The notes below the pieces were generated by a model that did not search any database, had not been told where the DNA came from, and was given only the letters and a program-made list of their open reading frames with translations. Positions 40,121 through 50,900 of a DNA stretch of 64,000 bases are shown in pieces. The first letter of the stretch is position 1, and every line of letters begins with the position of its first letter. The position numbers and the translations under genes are program-made. The DNA comes from Leucobacter aridicollis (GTDB taxonomy: Bacteria; Actinomycetota; Actinomycetes; Actinomycetales; Microbacteriaceae): assembly GCF_013409595.1 (NCBI RefSeq), contig NZ_JACCBD010000001.1, positions 1,426,001 to 1,490,000 of the forward strand, given 5' to 3'.

Positions 40121-40372
40121 ATGGCTAATGTCAACGGCATCATCGACCCACCGATCGACGATCTGCTCGACAAGGTGGACTCGAAGTACGCTCTGGTCGT
40201 TTTCGCTGCTCAGCGCGCGCGCCAGATCAACGACTACTACACCGATCTGCACGACGGAAACCTGTTCGACAACGTCGGGCCCCTCGTGGACTCGTCGGTT
40301 GACGACAAGCCGCTGTCGATCGCGCTGCACGAGATCGTCGAGGGCAAGCTGCAGATGACGCCCAAGGCGTAA
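40121..40372 (+). CDS. rpoZ: RNA polymerase omega subunit
   Basis: An 83-residue omega subunit that helps beta-prime fold and assemble into RNA polymerase. It contains the conserved [20 protein letters not shown] segment with A-R-Q-I-N-D-Y-Y, and ends with [15 protein letters not shown]. Start ATG 40121 with GAGGAG upstream. metK follows after 104 bp; the coaBC gene often found between them in Actinobacteria is absent. Confidence 0.93.
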   Translation: MANVNGIIDPPIDDLLDKVDSKYALVVFAAQRARQINDYYTDLHDGNLFDNVGPLVDSSVDDKPLSIALHEIVEGKLQMTPKA

Positions 40373-40476
40373 CTGCTCGCACTGTCGGTGGCGCCGGATA
40401 CCCTCTAGGTACCGGCGCCACAGCCATTCTGGGGCCACGTGGTTCGGCCCAATTCATTACTATTCGAGGAGCATCC

Positions 40477-41664
40477 GTGCTGCGTCAGTTCACGTCCGAG
40501 TCCGTCACCGAGGGGCATCCCGACAAGATTTGCGATCGCATCTCTGACTCGATCCTTGACGCGATGCTTGAGCAGGATCCGGGGGCGCGCGTCGCCGTCG
40601 AGACGCTCGTGACGACCGGGCTCGTGCACGTCGCCGGCGAGGTATCCACGAGCGGGTACGTCGAGATCCCGCAGCTCGTGCGTGACGCGATCCGCGGGAT
40701 TGGCTACACGAGCTCGGAGATGGGCTTCGACGCCTCGTCGTGCGGCGTCTCGGTGTCGATCGGGCAGCAGTCGCCCGACATCGCGGGCGGCGTCGACGTC
40801 TCACTGGAGGCGCGCGAGGCCGGCGACGACGACGCGCTGAGCGCGCAGGGCGCCGGCGATCAGGGCATCATGTTCGGCTTCGCGACTGACGAGACCCCCG
40901 AGCTGCACCCGCTGCCAAGCTGGATCTCGCACCGCCTCGCTGAGCGACTCACTGAGGTCCGCAAGAGCGGCATCATTCCCGAGCTCCGCCCCGATGGGAA
41001 GACCCAGGTCACCATCGGCTACGACGGTGACCGCCCCGCCTCCATCGAGGCTGTCGTCGTGTCGACGCAGCACGCGGCGAGCCTGTCGATCCCGGCGCTG
41101 CGCGAGGCCGTCGCCCGCGAGGTCATCAATCCGGTGCTCGAGCAGGTCGATCTGCCGCGCGCCGACGCCAAGTTCTTTATCAACCCGGCCGGTCCCTTCG
41201 TGATCGGCGGCCCAATGGGCGACGCCGGCCTGACCGGCCGCAAGATCATCATCGACACCTACGGTGGCGCGAGCCGCCACGGCGGTGGCGCGTTCAGCGG
41301 GAAGGATCCGTCGAAGGTCGACCGTTCGGCAGCCTACGCAATGCGCTGGGTCGCGAAGCACGTGGTGCGCGCGGGGCTCGCCCGTCGGGCGGAGCTCCAG
41401 GTCGCCTACGCGATCGGACGTGCGCACCCGGTCGGGCTCTACGTGGAGACCTTCGGCACGGAGACCGTGCCGACCGCCGTCATCGAGGCCGCCGTGCGCG
41501 AGGTGTTCGACCTGCGTCCGCTCGCGATCATCCGCGATCTCGAACTGTTGCGCCCGATCTACGCGCAGACGAGCGCCTACGGCCACTTCGGCCGCGAACT
41601 GCCCGACTTCACGTGGGAAGCGACGCCGCGCGTCGCTGAGCTGCGCGCAGCCGCAGGGCTCTAG
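40477..41664 (+). CDS. metK: S-adenosylmethionine synthetase
   Basis: Makes S-adenosylmethionine from methionine and ATP. It has 395 residues. ATP-binding and active-site blocks: [51 protein letters not shown] and the P-loop-like [22 protein letters not shown] 40477 has CGAGGAG upstream. No SAM riboswitch-like structure is evident in the 104-bp leader. It runs into priA after 13 nt. Confidence 0.97.
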   Translation: MLRQFTSESVTEGHPDKICDRISDSILDAMLEQDPGARVAVETLVTTGLVHVAGEVSTSGYVEIPQLVRDAIRGIGYTSSEMGFDASSCGVSVSIGQQSPDIAGGVDVSLEAREAGDDDALSAQGAGDQGIMFGFATDETPELHPLPSWISHRLAERLTEVRKSGIIPELRPDGKTQVTIGYDGDRPASIEAVVVSTQHAASLSIPALREAVAREVINPVLEQVDLPRADAKFFINPAGPFVIGGPMGDAGLTGRKIIIDTYGGASRHGGGAFSGKDPSKVDRSAAYAMRWVAKHVVRAGLARRAELQVAYAIGRAHPVGLYVETFGTETVPTAVIEAAVREVFDLRPLAIIRDLELLRPIYAQTSAYGHFGRELPDFTWEATPRVAELRAAAGL

Positions 41665-41677
41665 TTGAGGCGGCGGC

Positions 41678-43792
41678 GTGTCGGCCGGTGAGCTGAGCGA
41701 CGTCCCCGCCGACGCGGAGCACGGCGAGTCGGCCGCTCCAGCCACGGAGGAGCCGGCCGCTCCCGCGTCGACGTGCAGCTGTCTCGACGCCGAAGCGCCA
41801 AACGGGCGTGCCGTCGCCGAGGTGCTGCTCGATTCGGCGCTCCCGCAGCTCGACCACCTGTTCGACTACGCCGTCCCCGAGGAGCTCGCGGGCGAGCTGC
41901 GGGTCGGCCAACGCGTTCGCGTGCCGTTCCGCAACCAACAGCGGAAGGCCTTCGGGTACGTCATCGGGTTCGCCGAGACGAGCAGCTTCGGCGGTGAACT
42001 GTCGCCGATCGCCGACATCGTGAGCCCGGTCCCGCAGCTCACGCCCGAGGTCTGGCGGCTTGCCCGCGCGGTCGCCGACCGTGCCGGCGGCTCGGCGGGC
42101 GACATTCTGCGTCTCGCGATCCCAGGCAGGCAGGTGCGCGTCGAGAAACAACACCTCGCCGCCGCCGGGACGCCGCCCGAGGCGTCAGCGCACGCGCCAG
42201 CCGAACCACTTGACGCCGACTCAGCGGCCATCGCCGCCAGGCTCGTCACTGGCGAGCGGCTCGCGCTCACCGCGACGCACTCGCCCGAACGGCTGTCGAC
42301 AGGTGAGTGGGTTGGCGCCTGGGCGATCCGGCTCGCCCACGTCGCGATGGCGGTCCATGCCGCGGGCAAGAGCGCGATCGTCGTGCTCCCGGACTACCGC
42401 GATCAGGATCAGCTCCAGAGTGCCCTCGCCGCCCTCGGCGCCGCCGACGTGCTCCGCGTCGACGCGAGGCAATCGAACGCCGAGCGCTATGGCAGTTTCC
42501 TGCAGGCGCTCGACGGGGTGGCTCGGATTATCATCGGGAATCGCTCCGCCGTCTATGCTCCGGCGCACGAGCTTGGCGCGATCCTGATCTGGGACGACGG
42601 CGACCCCGTCCTCGCCGAGCCGCTCGCGCCCTACGTGCACGCACGCGACGCGGCGCTGGTGCGCGCCGAGCAGTCGGGCGCCGGGCTGTTCTTCGCCGCG
42701 CACGCCCGCAGCGCCGAGGTCGAGCGGCTGACCCTCATCGGCTACGTGCAGGACCAGGTGAACCCGCCCAGGCGCACCCGCGTCATCCACGCCGATCAGT
42801 CGATCGCGCCGGACGCGTTCGCCGGACGCGTGCCAGACTTCGCGGCGAAGACAATCCGCGAGGGGCTCCGGACGGGACCCGTGCTCGTGCAGGTCGCGAC
42901 GCCCGGGTATGCGCCCGTGTCGGTGTGCGGCGACTGCGGCGACCTCGCCCGGTGTACTGCTTGCGGCGGCCCGATCGGGTTCCGCACGGCCGGAACTGCC
43001 GCGTGCCGGTGGTGCGGGCAGCACGCAGGCGGGTGGGCGTGCGCAGGCTGCGGCGGCAACCGGCTCGCCGAACGCGGCATGGGATCGGCCCGGACGGTCG
43101 AGCAGTTCGAACGCCAGTTCCGCGGGTTTCGCGTGCTGCTCTCCGACGGCGACCACCCACGCGAGCGCGTCGACGCGAGACCTGCGATCGTGGTCGCGAC
43201 ACGCGGGGCCGAACCGCTCGCGGCTGGCGGGTATCGGGCGGTCGTGCTGCTCGACGCGGAGCGGCTGCTGAGCCTCGAGAACCTGCGCGCCGGCGAGGAC
43301 TGCCTGCGGTGGTGGGAGAACGCTGCCGCGCTCGCCGCGCCTGACGGGGTCTGCCTCATGGCCTCCGGCGGCGGTCCCGTGGTGCAGGCGTTCGTCACGG
43401 GGCGGATCGACGAGTGGCTGCACAGCGAGCTCCGCGACCGGCAGGCGCTCAGGTACCCACCCGCCGTGCGGGTCGCGAGCGTGACCGGCGGTTCCGCCCA
43501 GGTCGATCGTGCGCTCGCGGCGCTCCGCACTCCGGACACGTTGGCCGGCGTCGAGGTGCTCGGGCCGACGCCCGTTGCAGCGTCCGACCCCGCCGCGCGC
43601 GGAGCCAAGCTTGTTCGGGCGATCGTGCGGTTTGAGTATGCGCGGGGGAGCGACGTCGCGAAGCGCCTCCGTGGTGCGCTCGTCTCGGATGCGGCCGGGG
43701 CCTCGTCTCGCCAGAAGGGGCGCGCCCCCGGGCGGGCCGTCCCCGAGGCGCTGAGGCTGCGGTTCGATGACCGCGGCGTGTTCGACGGGTAG
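41678..43792 (+). CDS. priA: Primosomal protein N' (PriA), degenerate actinobacterial form
   Basis: Replication-restart protein, 704 residues. The N-terminal 3'-end-binding domain is present (VLLDSALPQLDHLFDYAVP), and eight zinc-ligand cysteines occur in VCGDCGDLARCTACGG and CRWCGQHAGGWACAGCGG. The helicase motifs are lost: no GxGKT loop is seen, and the usual DEEH box is replaced by IWDDGDP. Loss of ATPase motifs is known for actinobacterial PriA, so it probably acts as a structural factor. It is convergent with trpB across a 26-bp inverted repeat. Confidence 0.92.
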   Translation: MSAGELSDVPADAEHGESAAPATEEPAAPASTCSCLDAEAPNGRAVAEVLLDSALPQLDHLFDYAVPEELAGELRVGQRVRVPFRNQQRKAFGYVIGFAETSSFGGELSPIADIVSPVPQLTPEVWRLARAVADRAGGSAGDILRLAIPGRQVRVEKQHLAAAGTPPEASAHAPAEPLDADSAAIAARLVTGERLALTATHSPERLSTGEWVGAWAIRLAHVAMAVHAAGKSAIVVLPDYRDQDQLQSALAALGAADVLRVDARQSNAERYGSFLQALDGVARIIIGNRSAVYAPAHELGAILIWDDGDPVLAEPLAPYVHARDAALVRAEQSGAGLFFAAHARSAEVERLTLIGYVQDQVNPPRRTRVIHADQSIAPDAFAGRVPDFAAKTIREGLRTGPVLVQVATPGYAPVSVCGDCGDLARCTACGGPIGFRTAGTAACRWCGQHAGGWACAGCGGNRLAERGMGSARTVEQFERQFRGFRVLLSDGDHPRERVDARPAIVVATRGAEPLAAGGYRAVVLLDAERLLSLENLRAGEDCLRWWENAAALAAPDGVCLMASGGGPVVQAFVTGRIDEWLHSELRDRQALRYPPAVRVASVTGGSAQVDRALAALRTPDTLAGVEVLGPTPVAASDPAARGAKLVRAIVRFEYARGSDVAKRLRGALVSDAAGASSRQKGRAPGRAVPEALRLRFDDRGVFDG

Positions 43793-43858
43793 GTCGGGCC
43801 CGCGGGGCGGCACGGCGTGGCGTTCCAGGGTCCCGCCCCTTCCCGTGCCCCCGAGCGC

Positions 43859-43920
43859 GACTTTCTCTACGGTTTGACGTAGTTCGAGAGGCGCAACTAC
43901 GTCAAACCGTAGAGAAAGTC
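43859..43920. repeat. Perfect 26-bp inverted repeat between priA and trpB
   Basis: The arms 43859-43884 and 43895-43920 are exact reverse complements with a 10-nt spacer. Each arm contains CTCTACGGTTTGACGTAGTT or its complement. It is much more AT-rich than its surroundings and has no T-run. It may serve both convergent genes as a terminator, or be a dispersed palindromic element. Confidence 0.85.
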
Positions 43921-43988
43921 TGGCGGGTGGTGGCTGGCGGGGCGGGTGCTGGCGGGTGGGAAACCCGGGGGCCTGCCCCGAACGCCGC

Positions 43989-45206
<1,218 letters not shown>

Positions 45207-45260
45207 GAGTGGAGATCCTTCGTGGTCACTGAGTGTGTGTCTGAACGCCACTCGTGAGAC

Positions 45261-45288
45261 AAAAAACACCGCCTCCGAGAGGCGGTGT
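45261..45288 (-). terminator. Attenuator terminator of trpB
   Basis: Read on the minus strand, a 10-bp perfect stem ACACCGCCTC/GAGGCGGTGT with a 3-nt loop is followed by six T residues, 55 nt before the trpB start codon. It fits stem 3:4 of a classic trp attenuator. Confidence 0.88.
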
Positions 45289-45295
45289 CGAGGTG

Positions 45296-45327
45296 CATGC
45301 AGATGCGTGAAGAGTGACCGCCCTAGG
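45296..45327 (-). promoter_or_regulatory. Downstream half of the trp attenuator (antiterminator strands)
   Basis: On the minus strand this contains ATCTGCATG (45296-45304), the exact complement of CATGCAGAT at the trpL start codon beyond the IS. It also has GGGCGGT (at 45317-45323), which can pair with ACCGCC of the terminator stem. The IS left end abuts it. Confidence 0.7.
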
Positions 45328-46390
45328 TGTACTGACCCGGAGGGTTGTTGACATAGGAGAGACCTTCGTTGTCGAGTTGGAGCTGTCTAGTTCCCCTACT
45401 CGCTCAAACGAAGGTCTCTCATGTCTCACGCTAATGCCCGGCTCGCTCCTGCCGGTAGAATGATCCTGGTCCAACGCATTCAATCGGGTCGCCCTGTCGC
45501 TCATGTTGCCTCGGAGATGGGAATCTCGCGCACGACTGCGTGGCGGTGGTGGCGCAGGTTCCAGGAAGCCGGGGTTACGGGATTACGGGATCGGTCGAGC
45601 GCGGCCAGGTCGCATCCGCGGCGCACTCCCGGATGCATGGAGACCCGGGTGCGGATCGTGCGCGCGCTCACCAGACGTGGCCCGGTATTCATCGCGGGCA
45701 AGCTCGGCATGCACGCCTCGACAGTCGGGCGGGTGCTGCGTCGCCATCACACCCCGTTGTTACGTGAACTTGATCCCGTGACTGGGATCAGGATCCGTGC
45801 GGAACGACGGTCCGCGAACCGATACGAACACGAGTATCCGGGCTCGTTGATCCATATCGATGTGAAGAAGCTCGGCCGTATCCCTGACGGCGGTGGGTGG
45901 CGGCTCCATGGGCGCAGCGAACGTCCGAACCGGAAACGAGGACAAGGGTACGACTACGTCCACACCGTGATCGATGACCACTCTCGTGTCGCGTATGCCG
46001 AGATCCACGACGACGAGAAAGGCGTGACCGCGGCCGGTGTCCTTGAACGCGCGATCGGGTTCTACGCGTCGCTTGGGGTACGTGTTGAGCGTGTCATCAG
46101 CGATAACGCGTTCGCGTACCGGCACTCCGCCGCGTTCAGAGACGTCGTCACCCAGCACAGTATTCAGCACCGGTTCATTCGCCCGCACTGTCCCTGGACC
46201 AATGGGAAAGTCGAACGCCTCAACCGCACTCTCGCGACAGAGTGGGCGTACGCGAGACCCTGGACTTCTAACGACGAACGTCGAGCAGGATTGACGGCCT
46301 GGCTTGACTACTACAACCTAGACAGAGCTCACCTCGGCATCGACGGTCAAACTCCCATCGACCGAGTCAACAACGGTCGAGGTCAGTACA
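45328..46390 (+). mobile_element. IS481-family insertion sequence (1063 bp) with CCTAGG target duplication
   Basis: Ends are TGTACTGACC at the left and its complement GGTCAGTACA at the right. The terminal inverted repeats match at 21 of the first 25 positions. CCTAGG flanks both ends directly (45322-45327 and 46391-46396), a 6-bp duplication that fits the N-CTAG-N preference known for IS481. It carries a single transposase gene. Confidence 0.92.
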
Positions 46391-46395
46391 CCTAG
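45421..46395 (+). CDS. IS481-family transposase (rve/DDE)
   Basis: A 324-residue transposase: N-terminal helix-turn-helix (VAHVASEMGISRTTAWRWWR, about residues 25-44), a second HTH (AGKLGMHASTVGRVLRRH), then the RNase H-like catalytic core. The triad is Asp147 (HIDVKKLG), Asp228 (VISDNAF) and Glu265 (NGKVERLNR). It is intact and probably active. The last codon, ACC, begins with the final A of the IS and ends in the flank; the stop TAG lies wholly in the CCTAGG target duplication, so the target supplies it. Confidence 0.95.
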   Translation: MSHANARLAPAGRMILVQRIQSGRPVAHVASEMGISRTTAWRWWRRFQEAGVTGLRDRSSAARSHPRRTPGCMETRVRIVRALTRRGPVFIAGKLGMHASTVGRVLRRHHTPLLRELDPVTGIRIRAERRSANRYEHEYPGSLIHIDVKKLGRIPDGGGWRLHGRSERPNRKRGQGYDYVHTVIDDHSRVAYAEIHDDEKGVTAAGVLERAIGFYASLGVRVERVISDNAFAYRHSAAFRDVVTQHSIQHRFIRPHCPWTNGKVERLNRTLATEWAYARPWTSNDERRAGLTAWLDYYNLDRAHLGIDGQTPIDRVNNGRGQYT

Positions 46396-46424
46396 GCGGC
46401 CCACCACTGAATCACGATCTGCAT
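46392..46424 (-). CDS. trpL: trp leader peptide (trpL), now cut off from trpB by the IS
   Basis: A minus-strand ORF of ten codons, M-Q-I-V-I-Q-W-W-A-A, ending in TAG. The tandem Trp codons are the hallmark of a ribosome-stalling trp leader peptide. TACACT lies exactly 6 nt upstream of its ATG, so the mRNA probably begins at the AUG. The stop codon lies within the CCTAGG target duplication. Removing the IS and one CCTAGG restores leader, antiterminator and terminator in order ahead of trpB. Confidence 0.85.
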   Translation of the reverse strand: MQIVIQWWAA

Positions 46425-46430
46425 GTGGCG

Positions 46431-46460
46431 AGTGTAGCACCAGCGGCGCGCGCGTGTCAC
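46431..46460 (-). promoter_or_regulatory. trp leader promoter
   Basis: On the minus strand, GTGACA (46455-46460) is followed by an 18-bp spacer and TACACT (46431-46436), then 6 nt to the trpL start. It is divergent from and overlaps the promoter of the SWIM gene, whose -10 (TAGCAT) lies at 46471-46476. Confidence 0.75.
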
Positions 46461-46482
46461 CCGTGGTCGCTAGCATCGAGAC

Positions 46483-47916
46483 ATGACGATGCAGCATGCG
46501 CCAGCTCCGCCGGCCCCGCGGGCGTTTGGCGCGCCGACCGGGCTGGGTCCGGACGGGCTGCTGCTCGGGCTTGCGCCGGCGCTCACCGCGCAGGGCATCG
46601 ACCGTTCGCCGAGTTTCTTCTCGGGGTTCGCGACCGAGCCGCTCGTGCTCGCCCGCGGACTCCTCGTGCTCGCCGACATCACGGCGACCCGTTACTTCCA
46701 GTACGTGCCAACGACGATGCGCGACCCGGTACTCACGGCGAATGGTGACCGGCTGCGGGCGGAGTGCTTCTCAGCCTGCAACAGCGTGTACGCGCGGCTC
46801 GATCTGCTCGGCGATGGCTTCGACGGCGGCGACATCGCGCACGGCACGACGAACGTCGATCTCGGCCAGCAGTCGCGCGCGGTGCTGTCCGGGGTGCGGC
46901 GTGCTGAACTGCTGCATCTTGATGTTGGGTCCGGCGGCGCGGTGCTCGCCACGCCGAGCGCCCAGGCAGCAGAGCGCCCCGTGAACATGCCAGATCGGTG
47001 GGTGCGGGCGTTCGGAAACGTCGCCGAACTCCACGCGCGCATGGCACCACTCGTGACGCTGACCGCGCAGGAGGCGCGCGCCTTCGTCTCGGCCGTTCCG
47101 CCGGCGACGGCGAGCGGCCGAACGGCCTGGCTCGCGCCGACGGCAGCGGGAACGCGGATCGCGTCGCGGCCGACGACCGGGGCGATCGCCGTGCCCGGGC
47201 TGCACCGCCTGAGCGCTGCGAAGCGGCTCCTCCCGCACCTGCGCGGCGCGACCGTCTACGGTGCGCCGCACGCGGAGACCGGCGCGGTCGCCGTCGTCCT
47301 TGAACTCCCGCACGCGCGCCTCACCCTCGGCCTGACCGCGGAGGCGTGGCGCGGTCATTCGGGGGAGGGAGCGCTCCTCGCGGCGCTTGCAGGCGACGAC
47401 GTCGTCGCCGACGCGGAAGTCGTCTCGGCGCTGCTCGCCTTCGAACCCGTGCTCGACGCCGACAGTCTGGCACACGCGGCAGGGATCACGCGGGCCCGCG
47501 CGGACGGGGCGATCGCGGTGCTCGCCGCCTCCGGCAGGGTCGGGTGGGATCTCGCGGACGACGCGCACTTCCATCGGGAGCTGCCGGACGATCCGGCGCG
47601 GATCGAGCGCGACGGTCCGCGCCTCGCCGCGGCCCGAGCGCTCGTGGCCGCGGGTCGGGTGGCGCCGGGCGCGGGTGCGGCGGGCTCGGGGGAGCCTCGA
47701 AGCTGGGTCGTGCGGGGCGGCGAACCCGGCGACCACGCCAGCGACAGTCTGGTGCGTGTCGGCGACGACGGGCAGCTCGTGTGCGGCTGCGCGTGGGGTC
47801 TTCGTCACGGCGCAGGGCGCGGCCCCTGCAAGCACGCGCTTGCCGTCGAGATCGTGCGAGCCCGCGCGTCCCAGCACACCGGTCAGCGCACCCCAACACT
47901 GAAGGAGCAGGCGTGA
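46483..47916 (+). CDS. SWIM zinc-finger protein
   Basis: A 477-residue protein with a SWIM finger near the C-terminus: Cys434-x-Cys436-x12-Cys449-Lys-His451. SWIM domains bind nucleic acid or protein. The N-terminal ~300 residues show no motif I can name. A winged-helix-like part (LDADSLAHAAGITRARADGAI) precedes the finger. TAGCAT lies exactly 6 nt before ATG 46483, so it is probably leaderless. It overlaps the next gene by 4 nt (GTGA), implying a two-component unit. Function unknown; similar SWIM genes occur next to DUF6493 genes in other Actinobacteria. Confidence 0.85.
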   Translation: MTMQHAPAPPAPRAFGAPTGLGPDGLLLGLAPALTAQGIDRSPSFFSGFATEPLVLARGLLVLADITATRYFQYVPTTMRDPVLTANGDRLRAECFSACNSVYARLDLLGDGFDGGDIAHGTTNVDLGQQSRAVLSGVRRAELLHLDVGSGGAVLATPSAQAAERPVNMPDRWVRAFGNVAELHARMAPLVTLTAQEARAFVSAVPPATASGRTAWLAPTAAGTRIASRPTTGAIAVPGLHRLSAAKRLLPHLRGATVYGAPHAETGAVAVVLELPHARLTLGLTAEAWRGHSGEGALLAALAGDDVVADAEVVSALLAFEPVLDADSLAHAAGITRARADGAIAVLAASGRVGWDLADDAHFHRELPDDPARIERDGPRLAAARALVAAGRVAPGAGAAGSGEPRSWVVRGGEPGDHASDSLVRVGDDGQLVCGCAWGLRHGAGRGPCKHALAVEIVRARASQHTGQRTPTLKEQA

Positions 47917-50900
47917 GCGCCTCAGCAGCACTGAACGAATCACTCGCGGTGTACCGCGCGCTCGGCTGGACCGACGCAACCCCAGACCTGCCGCCGGAGG
48001 CGATCCTCGCCCTACCGCTCGGCACCCCGGAGCAACAGCGGACCGCGCGCGCCGGGCTGCAGTCGGGCGAGTGGGGATCCTTTGAAGCTCTCGACGCGGC
48101 GAGCTACGGCTGGCGCAGTTGGCTCGGCGAGGGCGTCCACGCAGGACTGCTCGCCCTGTTCGCCATCCGCGTTGGCGTCTCCGCCAAGCGAGCCGTCGCG
48201 GTCGCGCCAGCGAGCGGTGCCATCGGCGACGAGCTGCTCACAGCGGTCATCGCAGACCGGGATGCGGAGTACGCCCAGAGTTTCGTCACGCACGCATCGG
48301 CGCGCGGCGGACGGATGTGGATCGACGCGACCTCGCGCTTCGCTGGCTCCACGGTGCGACTGGTCCACGAGTTTTCGCTCCCGGTTCCCGAGCGCCTGGA
48401 CTACCTCCGCGACTGGGCCGTCTACGCTCTCGGCGCGCCCGCGAACGAGGGATGGTTGCAGCCCCGCGACCGTGGCGAGATTCCCGCAGCGGTGCTCGGC
48501 CCCCGCTTCCGCGAACACGCGGCGGCCGCGGTCGCCCTCGGACTGAGTGTGACCGGGCCGTTCGGTGTGCTGCTCACGGCGGCGCTCGACCGCGGCTGGC
48601 TCGATGCGGATACCGCGCTCGACCTCGGGTTCGCCGGACTCGACGCCGCGCAGCGGCCCGGCGACCGGAAGGTGTGGGCCGCGTTCCTCACCGAGCATCT
48701 CGGGCTCACTGGTGAAGCGCGCCGCGCAGACCTCCTCGGCCGCGCCGACGCGCTGGTGTCGGCCATCGCGACGGGGGACGCGCCCCTCGCCGAGGCGTTC
48801 GGGCCCGCGCTCATCGCCCACGGCGGCGACGACACGCTGCTCGAGGTGCTGATGCTCGGGCTCGGTGTGAAGCCGAAGAAGGCGCGCCGCGCGTTGCTCG
48901 TCGCGGCCGCCGGCCGCCCCGCTCCCAGCGCCGCCGTCAGCGCCGAGGTTGCCGCGCTCGTGGAGCCGCTCAGGATCGGGAACGACGTGCCGCTCGCCCG
49001 CGCGGCAACGCGGCTGCTGGACGCCTGGGGCGTTGCGCCCGACACAGCCGCGATGGTGGGCGCGGGCGCTGAGCCCGCAGGAGCGGCGCCGGGCACCGTC
49101 CGCGGCCGCTGGGAGCCGACTCCGCCGCTCTGGGAGGTGCCGCGGTTCTCGCTCGGGCTGGACGACGGAGGCCGCGGGGTGCGCGAGTCGCAGAGCCGCG
49201 GGTCACGCACGTCGCAGGGCCGCGGGGTGGGCGAGTCGCGGGGCGCCGCCGCGCTCGCTGCCGTGGACACCGCCGCCCTCGCTGCCGAGGAACTTACCGC
49301 GCTCGCCGCGACCCACACTGACGCGCTCGTGGGAGCCGTGACAGCGGCGGCCGCCGAGCTGTCCGTGCGCCCCGAGGGCGGCGCGGTGGACCCGGTCGCC
49401 GAACGCTTCCTCGCGCTCGCGAACGAGCTGGCCCGGCGTGATCCTGATCTCGCCCGCGCGACCCTCCGCGGCGTGCGCCAGCACTGGGTGCCGGGGCTGC
49501 GCAGTATTGCGCAGTGGGTCGCGGGCGAAAGCCTCCCCGCGCTTGACCGGCCGGCCCGCGAAGCGTTCCCCGGCGCGACGCCGACGGTCTTCGGCCCCGC
49601 TCCCGCCCGCGACGCGGCGGTGACGCAGCGCCTCGGCGAGGTCCCCGTGCTGCTCTCGACTCCGACCTGGGATGACATGCGCCTCTCCGCAGACGCGTTC
49701 ACCGCCAGGCTGCGGTCCTACGCCGCGCAAGAGGTGGCGGCGAGTGAGGCCGACCTCTTCCTCGCCCTGCTCCGGGTTGACGCCGCCGCGGTCACGCCCG
49801 AACAGCGCGACGCGCTCCGCCAGATCGACGTCGCCATCGTCGGCCAAGACGGCGCGGAGCTGCCGGTGCGGGCCGGGTCCGTCGCCGCCGAGTACCTCGC
49901 GCAGCCGCTCACCGAGCCCCAGGTCGAACTCGATACGCAGCGGCACTGGTGGGGGACAGCGCACTTCGAACAGCCGCCGGCGCTCGCTGCGTTCCCCGTC
50001 AGGCTGAAGGCCGACACCTACGGAAGCGACATCGGGGTCGGCGTGCTGCCCGTCGGTGGGGACTGGACCGCGCTGGCGGCCGGGGACCTGGACAACGCCG
50101 AGGTCGGCCTCGTGCTGCGCCAGCTCGTGCGGCGGCGCGAGCCGCTCACCCCTGGCCAGGCCATCAACCTTGTCGGAGCGCAGCGCGGCCCCCACGAGCG
50201 CGCCGTCGTCGACGCGACACTCGCGCTCAGGGAGGGCTGGGATCGCGGGCTCCTCGTTCCCGGCGTCGCCGACGTGCGGAAGCTCGGCTGGAGCGAGACG
50301 CCGACGAAACTCGCCGCCTTCGCGTCCGCGTGCCTCGACCTTGCCGATGAGGGGATGCTCGCCGTCGCCTGGCCGCTCCTCGACGATCTCGTCGCGCTCT
50401 CGGTCGCTGCGCCCAGGCGTCTTGCTGGCACCGCCGAACTCGTCGACGCGATCGGAGAGCTGTTGCCCGCGGTGATCGCCGCGGTTGACACTGGCGTCGC
50501 GCCGGCCGGTGCGCTCCAGGTTTCCGGCGTTCGCGCGCTCGCCGCAGCGGGCGGGTCGTCGCGCGCCGTCCAGCTCGCGCGCGCCGTTGTCGCGGGGCTC
50601 CCGGACGCAGCGCCGGAGCGCGCGCCGGAGACGGCCGAACAGTCGGGACCTGCCGAGCCGACGGGATCTGCCGAGCCGACGGGACATGCCGAGCCGACGG
50701 GACATGCCGAGCCGACGGAGCCTGCCGAGCCGACGGGATCTGTCGAGCCGACGGGCGGGCCGGCAACAGCCGAAGCCGTGATGACCGATGCCGAGTTCGC
50801 CGCGTTTTGGCAGTCCGACGTCGTCGCTCCGCCGGCGATCGATGACGGCGCGACGATCCGCGCGCGCTGGCAGGACCCCGCGGCCTCGACGCGGCTGCTC

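Noticed and set aside
40373..40476. SAM riboswitch upstream of metK
   Set aside because: No nested stems or long leader; only 104 bp with a normal ribosome-binding site.
45207..45260. Extension of trpB to 45269
   Set aside because: The added residues run into the terminator of the attenuator; ATG 45206 has a proper ribosome-binding site.
47346..47912. Extension of the giant gene upstream into the SWIM gene
   Set aside because: The region is coding in the SWIM frame, and the extra residues are Arg-rich out-of-frame sequence; GTG 47913 has AGGAG and a 4-nt overlap.
50645..50752. CRISPR-like array
   Set aside because: Units are contiguous, 18 bp, in frame and without spacers: a coding minisatellite.
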